From RYN-230 sp963834515 (lineage in GTDB: Bacteria; Actinomycetota; Actinomycetes; Streptosporangiales; Streptosporangiaceae), in contig CAWICB010000007.1 in assembly GCA_963834515.1 (NCBI GenBank), forward strand, positions 1,302,001 through 1,366,000: a DNA stretch of 64,000 nucleotides, written 5' to 3'. Each line of letters opens with the position of its first letter. Position 1 is the stretch's first letter. The notes under the pieces were generated by a model, which ran no database searches, was not told the DNA's origin, and saw only the letters and a list, made by a program, of their open reading frames with translations. The position numbers and the translations under genes are program-made. Below, in pieces: positions 26,489 to 35,413 of the stretch.

Positions 26489-28531
26489 ATGCCCCCAGTC
26501 CTCGAGATCAGCAACCTGTCAACGCATATCCAGCTGACCAAGTCGGTGGTGCAGGCGGTGGGCAACGTCGATCTGTCCATCGAGGCGGGCGAGGCCCTCG
26601 GGCTGGTCGGCGAGTCGGGCTGCGGGAAGTCGATGACCGGCCTGTCCATCATGGGGCTGCTGCCGCCCGGCGGGGCGATCGTGGGCGGCTCGATCAAGCT
26701 GGACGGCCGGGAACTGGTCGGCCTGAGTGACGCTGGGCTGCGCGCGATCCGCGGCAACGACGTGGCCATGATCTTCCAGGACCCGCTCACCTCCCTGGAT
26801 CCCACCAAGACCATCGGCTACCAGGTCGCCGAGCCGGTCCGGCTGCACAAGGGGGCCAGCAAGGCAGCGGCCAGGGCCCGGGCCGTGGAGGTGCTCGGGC
26901 TGGTCGGCCTGCCCCGGCCCGCCGAACGGCTCGGCGATTACCCGCATCAGCTGTCTGGCGGGCTGCGCCAGCGGGTGATGATCGCGATGGCGCTGAGCTG
27001 TGAGCCGAAAGTGCTGATCGCCGACGAGCCGACGACCGCGCTGGACGTCACCATCCAGGCCCAGATCCTCGCCCTGCTGCATGACCTCAAGGACCGGCTC
27101 GGCATGGCCATGCTGCTCATCACACACGACATGGGGGTGATCGCCGGGCACGCGGACCGGGTTCAGGTGATGTATGCGGGCCGGATGGTCGAGACGGCCG
27201 GGACCGGGGAGCTGTTCCGGCACATGCATCACCCGTACACGCAGGCCCTGCTGGCGTCCATCCCGCGGCTGAATTCCAGCAGCAGGCAGCGGCTGCTCAG
27301 CATCGGCGGGCTGCCGCCGGATCTGGCCCACCCGCCGGCTGGCTGCCGGTTCGCGCCGAGGTGCGGCCGGGCCACCGACCAGTGCCGCGCCGACGAGCCG
27401 CCGCTGTCCGGCGAGACCGTGGAGCACCAGTTCGCGTGCTGGCATCCGGTCGACGGCCCGGCCAGCGCGGCCGCCGGGCCGCGCGGTGCCGCCGCGGCGG
27501 AGGCGGCGGAGGCGGCGGCACCGCCGGACACGCCCCTGCTGGAGGTGCGGGATCTGGTCAAGGAGTTCCCGGTCACGGCGGGCGCGATCCTGCAGCGCCG
27601 GGTGGCCAGCGTGCACGCGGTGTCCAACGTCTCGTTCACCGTGTCGGCCGGGGAGACGTTCGGGCTGGTCGGCGAGTCGGGCTGCGGCAAGACCACGCTG
27701 GGGCGGGTGGTGGTGGCCCTGGAGCGGCCGGACTCGGGCGCCGTGCTGCTGGGCGGCCAGAACATCTCCGCCCTCAGCGGCGGTGAACTGCGCAGGCAGC
27801 GCCGTGACCTGCAGCTGATGTTCCAGGATCCGTACTCGTCACTCGATCCGAGGATGCGGGTCGGCTCGATCATCCGCGAGCCGCTCAGCATCCAGCGCGT
27901 TGGCAGCCGCCGGGAGCAGGAGCAGCGCGTCTTCGAACTGCTGGACGAGGTCGGGCTGCCGCGCCATGCCGTCGAGCGCTACCCGCACGAGTTCTCCGGC
28001 GGGCAGCGCCAGCGGATCGGCCTGGCCCGCGCGCTCACGCTGAGCCCGAAAGTCATCGTCGCGGACGAGCCAGTCAGCGCGCTCGACGTGTCCATCCGGG
28101 CCCAGGTGCTCAACCTGATGAAGCGGCTGCAGGCTGATCACGGCCTGACCTACATCGTCATCTCGCACGACCTCGCGGTCGTGAAGTTCATGGCCGACCG
28201 GATCGGCGTCATGTACCTGGGCAAGATGGTCGAGATGGGCACCGCGGACGACATCTACCAGCGTGCGGCGCACCCGTACACGGCCGGGCTGATCGCGACC
28301 ATCCCGGTTCCGGATCCCAGCGTGGCGAAGGCGGCCAAGAACGGCGCCGGGATCAAGGGCGAGCTGCCCAGCCCGATCCACCCGCCGTCGGGCTGCCGGT
28401 TCCGCACCCGCTGCCCGTACGCGCAGGACCGGTGCGCCGAGGAAGAACCCCAGCTGCGCTCATTCGGGCCCGGTCACGTCGCCGCCTGCCATTTCCCGCT
28501 GCAGAGCGGCGGGGCGCCAGAGCCGGCGTAG
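26489..28531 (+). CDS. fused oligopeptide ABC transporter ATPase (DppD-DppF in one chain)
   Basis: 680 residues containing two complete nucleotide-binding domains normally encoded by separate genes. NBD1 has Walker A GESGCGKS (about residue 40), signature LSGGLRQR, Walker B VLIADEPTTALD and the oligopeptide C-tail CRFAPRCGRATDQC. An Ala/Glu-rich linker (about 320-350) leads to NBD2: Walker A GESGCGKT, signature FSGGQRQR, VIVADEPVSALD, C-tail CRFRTRCPYAQDRC. The Cys-rich tails are typical of oligo/HPY-type ATPases. It is the last gene of the operon, 56 nt after the second permease. Confidence 0.93.
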   Translation: MPPVLEISNLSTHIQLTKSVVQAVGNVDLSIEAGEALGLVGESGCGKSMTGLSIMGLLPPGGAIVGGSIKLDGRELVGLSDAGLRAIRGNDVAMIFQDPLTSLDPTKTIGYQVAEPVRLHKGASKAAARARAVEVLGLVGLPRPAERLGDYPHQLSGGLRQRVMIAMALSCEPKVLIADEPTTALDVTIQAQILALLHDLKDRLGMAMLLITHDMGVIAGHADRVQVMYAGRMVETAGTGELFRHMHHPYTQALLASIPRLNSSSRQRLLSIGGLPPDLAHPPAGCRFAPRCGRATDQCRADEPPLSGETVEHQFACWHPVDGPASAAAGPRGAAAAEAAEAAAPPDTPLLEVRDLVKEFPVTAGAILQRRVASVHAVSNVSFTVSAGETFGLVGESGCGKTTLGRVVVALERPDSGAVLLGGQNISALSGGELRRQRRDLQLMFQDPYSSLDPRMRVGSIIREPLSIQRVGSRREQEQRVFELLDEVGLPRHAVERYPHEFSGGQRQRIGLARALTLSPKVIVADEPVSALDVSIRAQVLNLMKRLQADHGLTYIVISHDLAVVKFMADRIGVMYLGKMVEMGTADDIYQRAAHPYTAGLIATIPVPDPSVAKAAKNGAGIKGELPSPIHPPSGCRFRTRCPYAQDRCAEEEPQLRSFGPGHVAACHFPLQSGGAPEPA

Positions 28532-28576
28532 CGCCGGGCCGGCGTGGCACCGGGGCCACCCGGCGCTTGATGGGCA

Positions 28577-28936
28577 TCAATCGCCGGCCGAGCTGGCCTG
28601 CCAGCGAGCCTGCCGGGCCGCGCTGAGCTCCCCCGCGAGCAGCAGCCCGCCACCCACGCCGACCAGCAGCCACCAGGGAATAGCCAGGTTCAGCCAGTCC
28701 CCGTGGATTTCCTGGGCCCAGACCGGCGACAGCCGGAACAGGACCGGCCAGCCGGCCACGACCGGCAGACCGATCAGCAGGCCCAGGCCCGTCCGCCATC
28801 GCCGGCGGCCGAGACGGGCCCGCACCGTGTCCACGGCGAACGGCCGGATCTGCGCCGCCACCCGGATCCAGCCGGCCAGCAGCATGACCCACGTCACCGC
28901 GAACTCGCACAGCACGACCCGCAGCACGACCCGCAT
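28577..28936 (-). CDS. hypothetical small membrane protein
   Basis: 119 residues with three hydrophobic stretches: VVLCEFAVTWVMLLAGWIRVAA, GLGLLIGLPVVAGWPVLFRL, WLNLAIPWWLLVGVGGGLLLAG. I chose the ATG at 28936, preceded by AAGGGGG. Between the first two helices lies an Arg-rich loop (RPFAVDTVRARLGRRRWR), placing it in the cytoplasm. I do not recognise the family. It stands alone, convergent with the transporter operon. Confidence 0.5.
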   Translation of the reverse strand: MRVVLRVVLCEFAVTWVMLLAGWIRVAAQIRPFAVDTVRARLGRRRWRTGLGLLIGLPVVAGWPVLFRLSPVWAQEIHGDWLNLAIPWWLLVGVGGGLLLAGELSAARQARWQASSAGD

Positions 28937-29135
28937 CGCAGCCCCCTTCCCGCGGGCCGGGCCCTCCCGGCCGGCAGGGCCCGGCCGGGCACCGCCCGCT
29001 ATCCCATGGAACACCGGCCACGCCGGATGAGGCAATGTGCGACGACAACGGACCTAATCATCACGTACGGTAATATCTTGGGTTGCACTACGCGACTAGG
29101 GTCCACACGGCACAAATACCTCGGGGGAACAGTTA

Positions 29136-29897
29136 ATGATCCGGAAGTTCGCGGTTGAATTCCTCGGCACGGCGATCCTGGTGTTTTTCGCCGTCGGCGT
29201 GGCCACACTGATGTTCGGCTTCAAGTTCGCCGGCGCCAGCGTGGCCGCGGGAGTGGTCGCCACGGCGCTGGCGTTCGGCCTGACCCTGCTCGCCCTGGTC
29301 TACCTGATCGGGCCGATCTCCGGCTGCCACGTCAACCCGGCTGTCACGCTCGGCGCCCTGCTCTGCGGGCGGATCTCGCTGATCGAGGCGGTGGGCTACT
29401 GGATCGCCCAGTTCGCCGGCGGTATCGTCGGCGCCCTGGCGCTGTGGGGGACGTTCAGCACCTCACCGCTGTACCACCGCACCGTGACCGGCCTGGGCGC
29501 GGACGGCTACGGCAGCAAGTCAATGATCCACATCGGCGTGGGCGGGGCGTTCATCTTCGAGATGGTGCTCACGGCCATCTTCGTCTTCGTGGTGCTGCGG
29601 GTGACCTCCGCGACGGCCAACCCGGCCACCGCGGCCATCGCCATCGGGCTGGGGCTGGCCGTAGTCCACCTGGTCGGCATCCCGATCACCGGCACGTCGG
29701 TGAACCCGGCGCGCAGCCTTGGGCCGGCCCTGGTGGTGGGCGGCACGGCGCTCAGCCAGGTGTGGTTGTTCATCGTGGCCCCCCTGGTCGGCGGCGTCCT
29801 CGCGGCCGGGCTGCACCGGTCGCTGTACCGCGAGGTGGATGCCGGGCTGGCCGCCGAGGCGCAGCAGGCGGGCGAGGAGGAAAACGCGGCCGCCTAG
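29136..29897 (+). CDS. aqpZ: aquaporin Z-like water channel
   Basis: 253 residues with six TM helices. Both canonical pore motifs are intact: SGCHVNPAVT (about residue 65) and GTSVNPARS (about 186). The Arg after the second NPA and the His in the first motif region fit a water-selective channel of the AqpZ group, unlike the altered NPV aquaporin of the ars operon. The acidic C-terminal tail (QQAGEEENAAA) is unusual. The ATG follows CGGGGGAAC. It overlaps the end of the convergent downstream gene by 4 nt. Confidence 0.9.
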   Translation: MIRKFAVEFLGTAILVFFAVGVATLMFGFKFAGASVAAGVVATALAFGLTLLALVYLIGPISGCHVNPAVTLGALLCGRISLIEAVGYWIAQFAGGIVGALALWGTFSTSPLYHRTVTGLGADGYGSKSMIHIGVGGAFIFEMVLTAIFVFVVLRVTSATANPATAAIAIGLGLAVVHLVGIPITGTSVNPARSLGPALVVGGTALSQVWLFIVAPLVGGVLAAGLHRSLYREVDAGLAAEAQQAGEEENAAA

Positions 29898-30394
29898 CCC
29901 GTGCCCGGCCGCGCGTAGAACGGCGCGGACTCCTTATTGAACAGCAGCACGATCACGGCCAGCCCGAGCAGCCAGATGAGCAGGCCCATGATCAGGTCGG
30001 CCACATCCCGCACGGCCGCGAACGAGACGATCAGGTCCAGGGTGTTGATGCCGAACAGGACGGCCGAGACCAGCCTGGCCCAGCCGTGTCCCCGGCCGTT
30101 GGCCCAGGCCATCCACAGCCACAGGCCAACCGCGATCAGCGCGCCCACGATCAGGCTGACCGTCCGCGCCGTCTCGGCCGTGTGCAGCTGGGCCGCGGTG
30201 TAATGCGGATGCCGGCTGAGAATGGCGGCCCGGAGGCTGCCCCGGGTCAGCAGGGCGACGATCAGCGCGACCACCTCAACGCCGGCCGCCGCGAACATCA
30301 GCCGGACCGCGGTGCGCACCGGGCGCGGCGGCTCGGTCGCCCCGGGCGCTGGCCCCGCTGGCTCCGGGCCCGAGGTCGGGTATGGCTGATACAT
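29894..30394 (-). CDS. hypothetical four-TM membrane protein
   Basis: 166 residues. A Pro-rich cytoplasmic N-terminus (about 28 residues) is followed by four hydrophobic helices: TAVRLMFAAAGVEVVALIVALL, TVSLIVGALIAVGLWLWMAWANG, LVSAVLFGINTLDLIVSFAA, LIMGLLIWLLGLAVIVLLF. Between the first two is the segment LSRHPHYTAAQLHTAE. Proteins of this layout are common in actinobacteria without known function. It is convergent with the aquaporin gene. Confidence 0.6.
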   Translation of the reverse strand: MYQPYPTSGPEPAGPAPGATEPPRPVRTAVRLMFAAAGVEVVALIVALLTRGSLRAAILSRHPHYTAAQLHTAETARTVSLIVGALIAVGLWLWMAWANGRGHGWARLVSAVLFGINTLDLIVSFAAVRDVADLIMGLLIWLLGLAVIVLLFNKESAPFYARPGTG

Positions 30395-30506
30395 CGCACC
30401 TTCTCTAGCGCCCGTGACCTCCCCCCGCGGCCAGCCTACTGCCGGGCCACATCGCCGCCAGGGCAGACTTCCCTGGCTCTTTGCAGGCCTGGGCGCCGCC
30501 GCGCTA

Positions 30507-30526
30507 CGTTAGTAACGCGTGTTACG
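30507..30526. promoter_or_regulatory. cluster of GTTAC half-sites upstream of the RHH-like gene
   Basis: CGTTAGTAACGCGTGTTACG contains overlapping inverted repeats: CGTTA/TAACG with 1-nt spacer and GTAAC/GTTAC with 4-nt spacer. It lies 33 nt before the ATG at 30560, consistent with an operator. Confidence 0.45.
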
Positions 30527-30559
30527 CTGGCAATGAGCGGAAAGACGAGGAGGGCCGTC

Positions 30560-31129
30560 ATGGACCAGGACGCGAGGGATCACCTCCAGGCCCTGCTCGA
30601 CAAGCAGATCAAAGAACGGTTCGCGGACGGCTCCATCAGCCGGGTCGCCCTGCTGCAGTACGGCGACGACCCGGTCATCGAGCCGGGAATGCTCCTGGTC
30701 CGGGTGTCCGTCCAGGCGCCGGCTGAGCCCGCCGGCGAGGACCAGGCGCTGGAGGACTGGGAGCACGCGCACCGGGACAAGATGCGCGACCTCCGCCAGG
30801 AGCTGTCCAGGAAGCTTCCCGAGGCGACCCGGCTCGAGTTCGTCATGGTCACCGCGGACGGCCAGCACACCGCCCGGATCGGGATGCGCGGGCCGTCGCT
30901 GTCCGACATTGAAGAGCGGGCCCGCAGCGGCGGGGGCGAACTGACCCCGGTGATGGCCCGGCTCGGCCCGGCTGACCTGGACACCCTGGACACCCTGATC
31001 ACCGCGGGGATCGCCCCGACCCGGGCGGAGGCGGTCCGCTGGGCGCTGGCCCGGATCCGGGAGCGGCCCGCGTACGGCCGGCTCCGTGAGCGGGCCCGCG
31101 AGCTTGACGAGCTGAAGTCCCAGTTCTAG
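30560..31129 (+). CDS. hypothetical protein with ribbon-helix-helix-like C-terminus
   Basis: 189 residues starting at ATG 30560 with GAGGAGG 8 nt upstream. The first 125 residues are unrecognised, with MLLVRVSVQAP and LEFVMVTADGQHTARIGM as likely strands. The C-terminal part, LDTLDTLITAGIAPTRAEAVRWALARIRERPAYGRLRERARELDELK, has the helix-turn-helix spacing of small RHH antitoxin-like regulators (TRAEAVRWAL). The repeat cluster just upstream would suit autoregulation. Its stop overlaps by 4 nt the stop of the convergent phosphatase gene. Confidence 0.6.
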   Translation: MDQDARDHLQALLDKQIKERFADGSISRVALLQYGDDPVIEPGMLLVRVSVQAPAEPAGEDQALEDWEHAHRDKMRDLRQELSRKLPEATRLEFVMVTADGQHTARIGMRGPSLSDIEERARSGGGELTPVMARLGPADLDTLDTLITAGIAPTRAEAVRWALARIRERPAYGRLRERARELDELKSQF

Positions 31130-33699
31130 CTGGTCAGCCGGGCGGCCAGCAGGCAGACATCGTCCGCCCGGGTGGCTGAGCTGAGCAGCTTGGCCTGGAC
31201 CGTGGTGCAGGTCTGCTCGGCGCTGCGCGACGCGGCCTCGTCCATCGCGCCGGCCAGCGCGGCGAAACCCTCGGTGATGTCCCGCCGCCGGTCCTCGATG
31301 AGCCCGTCGGTGTACAGCAGCAGCCCGCTGCCTGATGCCAGCCGCTGGTGGCCGGTGCTGAAGCAGCCGTCGCCCGGCGCGCCGAGCATCGCGCCGCTGG
31401 CCTGCTCCAGGTACTCGACCTGGCCGGACGGGGCCGTGCACACCGGCGGCGGGTGCCCGGCGTTGGCGTAGCTGAGATCGCCGGTGGTCGGGTCGAGCAC
31501 CGCGTAGACCACGGTGGCCATCGCGTCGGGCAGCAGCTTGGCCATCGCCGTGCCGGTCCGGTGCAGCACGTCGGCCGGCTGGATGGTGTCCACGGCGTAG
31601 GCGCGGAGCAGGTTGCGCACCTGGGCCATGATCGACGCCGAGGTGATGCTGTGCCCCACCACGTCGCCGACCGCCAGCCCCACCAGGTCGCCGCCGAGCG
31701 GGAACGCGTCGTACCAGTCACCACCGACCTCGACCCCGTCGGCGCCAGGGATGTACCGCACGGCCAGGTCCAGGCCCGCGATGTCCGGGAGGGTGTCGGG
31801 CAGCACCGAGTGCTGCAGCGTCTCGGCCACCGTGTGATCACGGGCGAACGTGTCCGCGTTGGCCAGCCCGACCGCCATCCGGCGGCCCAGTTCCTCGACC
31901 ACCGCGATGTCCGCCTCAGTGAACGACGGCCGGCTGGCGCTGCGGCCGAGGGTCAGCACGCCCATCGCCCGCTGGCCCGTCATCAACGGCGTGACCAGCG
32001 CGTTCTCGGGCTGAATCCGGTTCCAGATGTCGCGCACCCGCGGGTTCGGCTCGGTGCGGCGGGCCAGCTGGGCCGCCACGTCGCGCAGCAGCCTGCTGGT
32101 CCCGGCCTCGTAGGTGGCCTGGACCGTGAGCTGCCCGAAACTGGGCACCGGGTCGTCGAGCAGATCGACGAATTCGATCTTCCCGTCGGGGTGGCGGTGC
32201 GCGATCGAGCTAGCCTGCAGCACACCGTCCCGGGCCGGCAGGAACACCAGGCAGTAGTCGGCCAGGCTGCGCACCATCTGGCAGGACACGTGGTACAGCA
32301 GCTCGTCCCGGTCCCGGGCCGCCGCCACCAGGTCACCCGCCCGGAGCAGGAAACTGAGCTGCTCCCGGGCCCGCTCCGCCTCGGCCCGCGCGGCCCGTTC
32401 CCGGGCCTCCAGCGCGGCCCGTTCCTGCTCCGCCCGCTGCCGCGCGGTCAGGTCAACCGCGTAGGTGACCCAGCGGAGTGGCTGCCGGGACACCAGCGCA
32501 CTCCCGATCAGCACCGGTACCCGGTGCCCGTCGCGGTGCAGGTACTCCTTCTCGTAGGGCCGGAGCGCGCCGGTCCGGCGGAGCTGCTGCTGCGCCTCGG
32601 CGTCCCGGGCCGCCCAGTCGGCCGGGGTCACGCTCTGGTAGGTCATCCGCCCGGCGGCCACGTCCTCCCGCTGGTAGCCGATGATGTCCAGGAACGCCTG
32701 GTTGGCGTCGTAGAGCCGGTCCTCCCCGACCAGCACCACGCCGAGCACGTTGGCCTCGCGCAGCCGCCCCATCAGCTGGGTGCCCTCCCGCAGCGTGGCC
32801 TCCACCCGGCGCTGCTTGGTCAGGTCCCGGAAGATCGCGTAGGCCCGCTGCGGCCGGCCCGCCTCGTCCGGCGCCTCGGGGACCGCGGTGACGCCGAGCC
32901 AGCGCAGCTCCCCGCCCGGCCCGTGCGGCACGGCCAGCACCTCTTCGCCGGCCACCGCGGCGGTCCGCAGCGCCACCGCGACCGGGAACTCCTCGGCCCC
33001 GTACGGCGTGCCGTCCTCGTGCAGCGCCGCCCAGCCGGGCGGCAGCACCCCGGCGAGCTCGGCGCCGCTGTCCAGCCCGAGGATGTCCCGTGCGGCCTGG
33101 TTCATGTCGATGACCAGCCCGTCGGCGGCGTAGTGGATGATCCCCTGCGGCAGGGTCTCGAACAGGGTGCGGAACCGCTCCTGGCTGGCGGCCAGCTGCG
33201 CGTCCAGCGCCGCGCTGGCCTCCCGTCCCCGGACGTCCGCGGTGACGTCGGTCACGTAGACCAGCAGGCCATCGACCGTACCGCGGCCGTCCCGCACCGG
33301 GTGCAGGGCGTAGTTGACGAACAGCTGGTCCAGCTGCCCGCCCCGGCGGATCCGCAGCTCGACCTCGTGCCGGCGCCGTGGCTGCCCGGTCTCCAGCACC
33401 TCGTCGAGCAGCTCGAAGGAGCCTTGCCCGGCCAGCTCGGACAGTGCCGTGCGGACCGGCCGGCCGAGCAGGTGGCGCCCGCCGAACAGCCGCCGGTACT
33501 CCTCGTTGGCGTACTCGTAGCGCAGGCCGCGGGCGGACAGGTACGCCACCGCGGCTGGCGCACTGTCCAGCAGCGGTCGCAGCGGGGCCAGCAGATGGCC
33601 GCCGCTGTCGCGCGTACCCGTCATCGATCCCACTACGCCCCCTGTGGCGCTGCCAGCGGGCCGCTGCGCGGCGACTCCCGGTAGGGCACCGTTGATCAC
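31126..33699 (-). CDS. multi-PAS, GAF and PP2C (SpoIIE/RsbU-like) serine phosphatase
   Basis: 857 residues, no TM segment. In order: PAS-like domains at about 40-150, 165-290 and 310-430; a coiled coil of Arg/Ala/Glu heptads (AEQERAALEARERAARAEAERAREQ) near 430-455; a GAF domain about 460-615; and a C-terminal PP2C_SpoIIE domain. The last has VGGDWYDAFPLGGDLVGLAVGDVVGHS with metal-binding Asp residues, and LLYTDGLIEDRR near the end. Proteins like this dephosphorylate anti-anti-sigma factors in response to signals. No anti-sigma partner or HATPase domain is visible here. The start is uncertain: GTG 33699 or the ATG at 33624. Confidence 0.88.
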   Translation of the reverse strand: MINGALPGVAAQRPAGSATGGVVGSMTGTRDSGGHLLAPLRPLLDSAPAAVAYLSARGLRYEYANEEYRRLFGGRHLLGRPVRTALSELAGQGSFELLDEVLETGQPRRRHEVELRIRRGGQLDQLFVNYALHPVRDGRGTVDGLLVYVTDVTADVRGREASAALDAQLAASQERFRTLFETLPQGIIHYAADGLVIDMNQAARDILGLDSGAELAGVLPPGWAALHEDGTPYGAEEFPVAVALRTAAVAGEEVLAVPHGPGGELRWLGVTAVPEAPDEAGRPQRAYAIFRDLTKQRRVEATLREGTQLMGRLREANVLGVVLVGEDRLYDANQAFLDIIGYQREDVAAGRMTYQSVTPADWAARDAEAQQQLRRTGALRPYEKEYLHRDGHRVPVLIGSALVSRQPLRWVTYAVDLTARQRAEQERAALEARERAARAEAERAREQLSFLLRAGDLVAAARDRDELLYHVSCQMVRSLADYCLVFLPARDGVLQASSIAHRHPDGKIEFVDLLDDPVPSFGQLTVQATYEAGTSRLLRDVAAQLARRTEPNPRVRDIWNRIQPENALVTPLMTGQRAMGVLTLGRSASRPSFTEADIAVVEELGRRMAVGLANADTFARDHTVAETLQHSVLPDTLPDIAGLDLAVRYIPGADGVEVGGDWYDAFPLGGDLVGLAVGDVVGHSITSASIMAQVRNLLRAYAVDTIQPADVLHRTGTAMAKLLPDAMATVVYAVLDPTTGDLSYANAGHPPPVCTAPSGQVEYLEQASGAMLGAPGDGCFSTGHQRLASGSGLLLYTDGLIEDRRRDITEGFAALAGAMDEAASRSAEQTCTTVQAKLLSSATRADDVCLLAARLTS

Positions 33700-33860
33700 C
33701 TACCCTACCCGCTGACCGACCTGCGCTATTTAGTAGTAAATGATGGTTGTTGCAACGATTTTGTTGCGGTCGCTTGCCGTCGGCCGGTTGGGCTGCCACC
33801 ATCAGCCTCTGCCCCGGTACGGCCAGCCGCTGGCCGTACTTCCGCTACGGAGGCTCCGCG
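33700..33860. promoter_or_regulatory. AT-richer divergent intergenic region with short inverted repeats
   Basis: Between the phosphatase (minus) and the propeller lipoprotein (plus). It contains ATTTA-gtag-TAAAT (33728-33741) and GCAAC-gatttt-GTTGC (33754-33769), with a central GTTGCAAC palindrome. This is the most AT-rich spot nearby and probably holds the divergent promoters. Confidence 0.4.
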
Positions 33861-34913
33861 ATGCGCCCAGCTCTGGTCCGGGCCCGGGCCGCGGCGGCGG
33901 CCCTGGCCGCACTGACCACGGTGGCGGCCTGCGGCGGTACCGGGCCCACCAGCGCGGCCCGGACGCCCGCGCCCGCCACCCGGTCGGCGTCCAGCCGGCC
34001 CCGGGCCCACCCGGCCAGCCAGACCACCGCCCGGCCGCCCGCCATGGTCGGGGTCACCACCCGGGGCGCGCTGGTCGTGCTCAGCACGGTCACCGGGGCG
34101 CCGGTCCGGACCCTGGTCCGGGGCGGCGTTACCGGCGACGAGATCTCGGTCTCCCCCGAGGGCCAGCTCGTCTACTTCAGCCGGCAGCACGGGTGTGTCG
34201 ACGACGTCTATTCGGTACCAGTTACGGGCGGCAAGCCGATCCTGATCTCCACCGGCAGCCTGCCCGCCGTGAGCCCGGACGGCTCGACCCTGGCCTTTGC
34301 CCGCCAGCCACCGCTGGCCCCCCACTGCATGTCCGGCGGGGCCGGCCTGTCCGCGCAGTTCAGCCTGGTGACCCGCACGCTGAGCACCGGGGTCGAGCAC
34401 GTCTACCCGATGCTGCCGGCCGGTCAGTCGGCCGCGCTGCCCGCCCCGATCTCCCACCTGTCCTGGTCGCCGGCCGGAACCCGGCTGGCCGTGTCCATCT
34501 CCGCCATCCAGGACAACGAGGGCTGGCAGATCGTGCTGCTGGACACCGCTGCCGCCCAGTACTACCTGGACGGCCCGGGGGACAGCTTCGTGCCGGTGAC
34601 CGGCCCGGCGGCCCGGCGGAGCTACTGGCGTGAGGGCGTGTACCTGCCGGACGGCAACCTGTTCGTCAGCCGGGCCTGCTGTGCCGGGACCCCGGTCCGC
34701 AACACGTCCAGGCTGATGTGGGAAGTGACCACGGCCGGCCAGCTCCGGCACCAGGTGGCCATCGGCTACCCCGGCCTGGAGCACACCAGCCTGGCCGTGA
34801 ACCGGTCCGGGAAGTGGCTGCTCTACGTGGCGGGCACCGACCTGTACGTGTCCGAGAATGGGGCCCGGCCCCGCGAGCTGGGTGGCGGCCTGATCGCCGC
34901 CGCCTGGCTCTAG
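33861..34913 (+). CDS. secreted lipoprotein with TolB/WD40-like propeller
   Basis: 350 residues. ATG 33861 is supported by GGAGG 10 nt upstream. The signal peptide ALVRARAAAAALAALTTVAAC ends in lipobox VAAC, then a Thr/Ala/Pro/Arg-rich linker. The rest shows repeated propeller blades: GDEISVSPEGQLVYFSRQ, GSLPAVSPDGSTLAFARQP, ISHLSWSPAGTRLAVSIS, TSLAVNRSGKWLLYVAGTDLYV. Four Cys in pairs (HGCVDD, PHCMSGG, RACCAGT) may form disulfides outside the cell. The ligand or partner is unknown. Confidence 0.75.
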   Translation: MRPALVRARAAAAALAALTTVAACGGTGPTSAARTPAPATRSASSRPRAHPASQTTARPPAMVGVTTRGALVVLSTVTGAPVRTLVRGGVTGDEISVSPEGQLVYFSRQHGCVDDVYSVPVTGGKPILISTGSLPAVSPDGSTLAFARQPPLAPHCMSGGAGLSAQFSLVTRTLSTGVEHVYPMLPAGQSAALPAPISHLSWSPAGTRLAVSISAIQDNEGWQIVLLDTAAAQYYLDGPGDSFVPVTGPAARRSYWREGVYLPDGNLFVSRACCAGTPVRNTSRLMWEVTTAGQLRHQVAIGYPGLEHTSLAVNRSGKWLLYVAGTDLYVSENGARPRELGGGLIAAAWL

Positions 34914-35413
34914 CCGCCTGGCTCTAGCCGCCCGGCGGGACGGCCCGGCATGTAGGCGGTGCGCCCGTCCTGCCGGGCCTGCCGGGCGGCGGGCACCCGG
35001 GCCGCCATGGTGGCCGGCATCCTGCCCTCCGCCTCGGCCCAGGGGACGAACTCGGCCGCGTCCAGTTCCTCTTCCTGCAGCCGGATGCTGGCCTGGCCGT
35101 CCAGGGTGCCCCCGTCGAACAGGTAGTTGATGATCGCCCGCGGCCGTTCCCCCTCCGCGGGCACCCAGTCCACCACCAGGAGGTCACCGGCGGCCAGGTC
35201 CAGGCCGAGTTCCTCGGCTATCTCCCGGCTGACGCCGTGGTGCGGCGCCTCGCCGTCTTCGACGATGCCACCCGGGATACTCCACAGCGGCCGGTAGTTC
35301 GGCTTCACGATGAGCACCCGGTCCGCGGCATCGGTGATCAGCATGCTCGCCGACACGTACACCGTGGGCAGGCTGGCGTACCAGTCAGCTGGGCTCAGCA
35401 AGGATGTGGGCAC
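34910..35413 (-). CDS. Nudix hydrolase
   Basis: 167 residues. The Nudix box is complete: GGIVEDGEAPHHGVSREIAEELGLDL (about residues 47-72) keeps the GX5EX7REUXEEXGU pattern. The start is GTG 35413. The stop overlaps the convergent lipoprotein stop by 4 nt. The gene begins 29 nt inside the upstream GGDEF gene on the same strand, so the two are translationally linked. The substrate is not predictable from sequence; nucleotide sanitation is the usual role. Confidence 0.88.
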   Translation of the reverse strand: MPTSLLSPADWYASLPTVYVSASMLITDAADRVLIVKPNYRPLWSIPGGIVEDGEAPHHGVSREIAEELGLDLAAGDLLVVDWVPAEGERPRAIINYLFDGGTLDGQASIRLQEEELDAAEFVPWAEAEGRMPATMAARVPAARQARQDGRTAYMPGRPAGRLEPGG

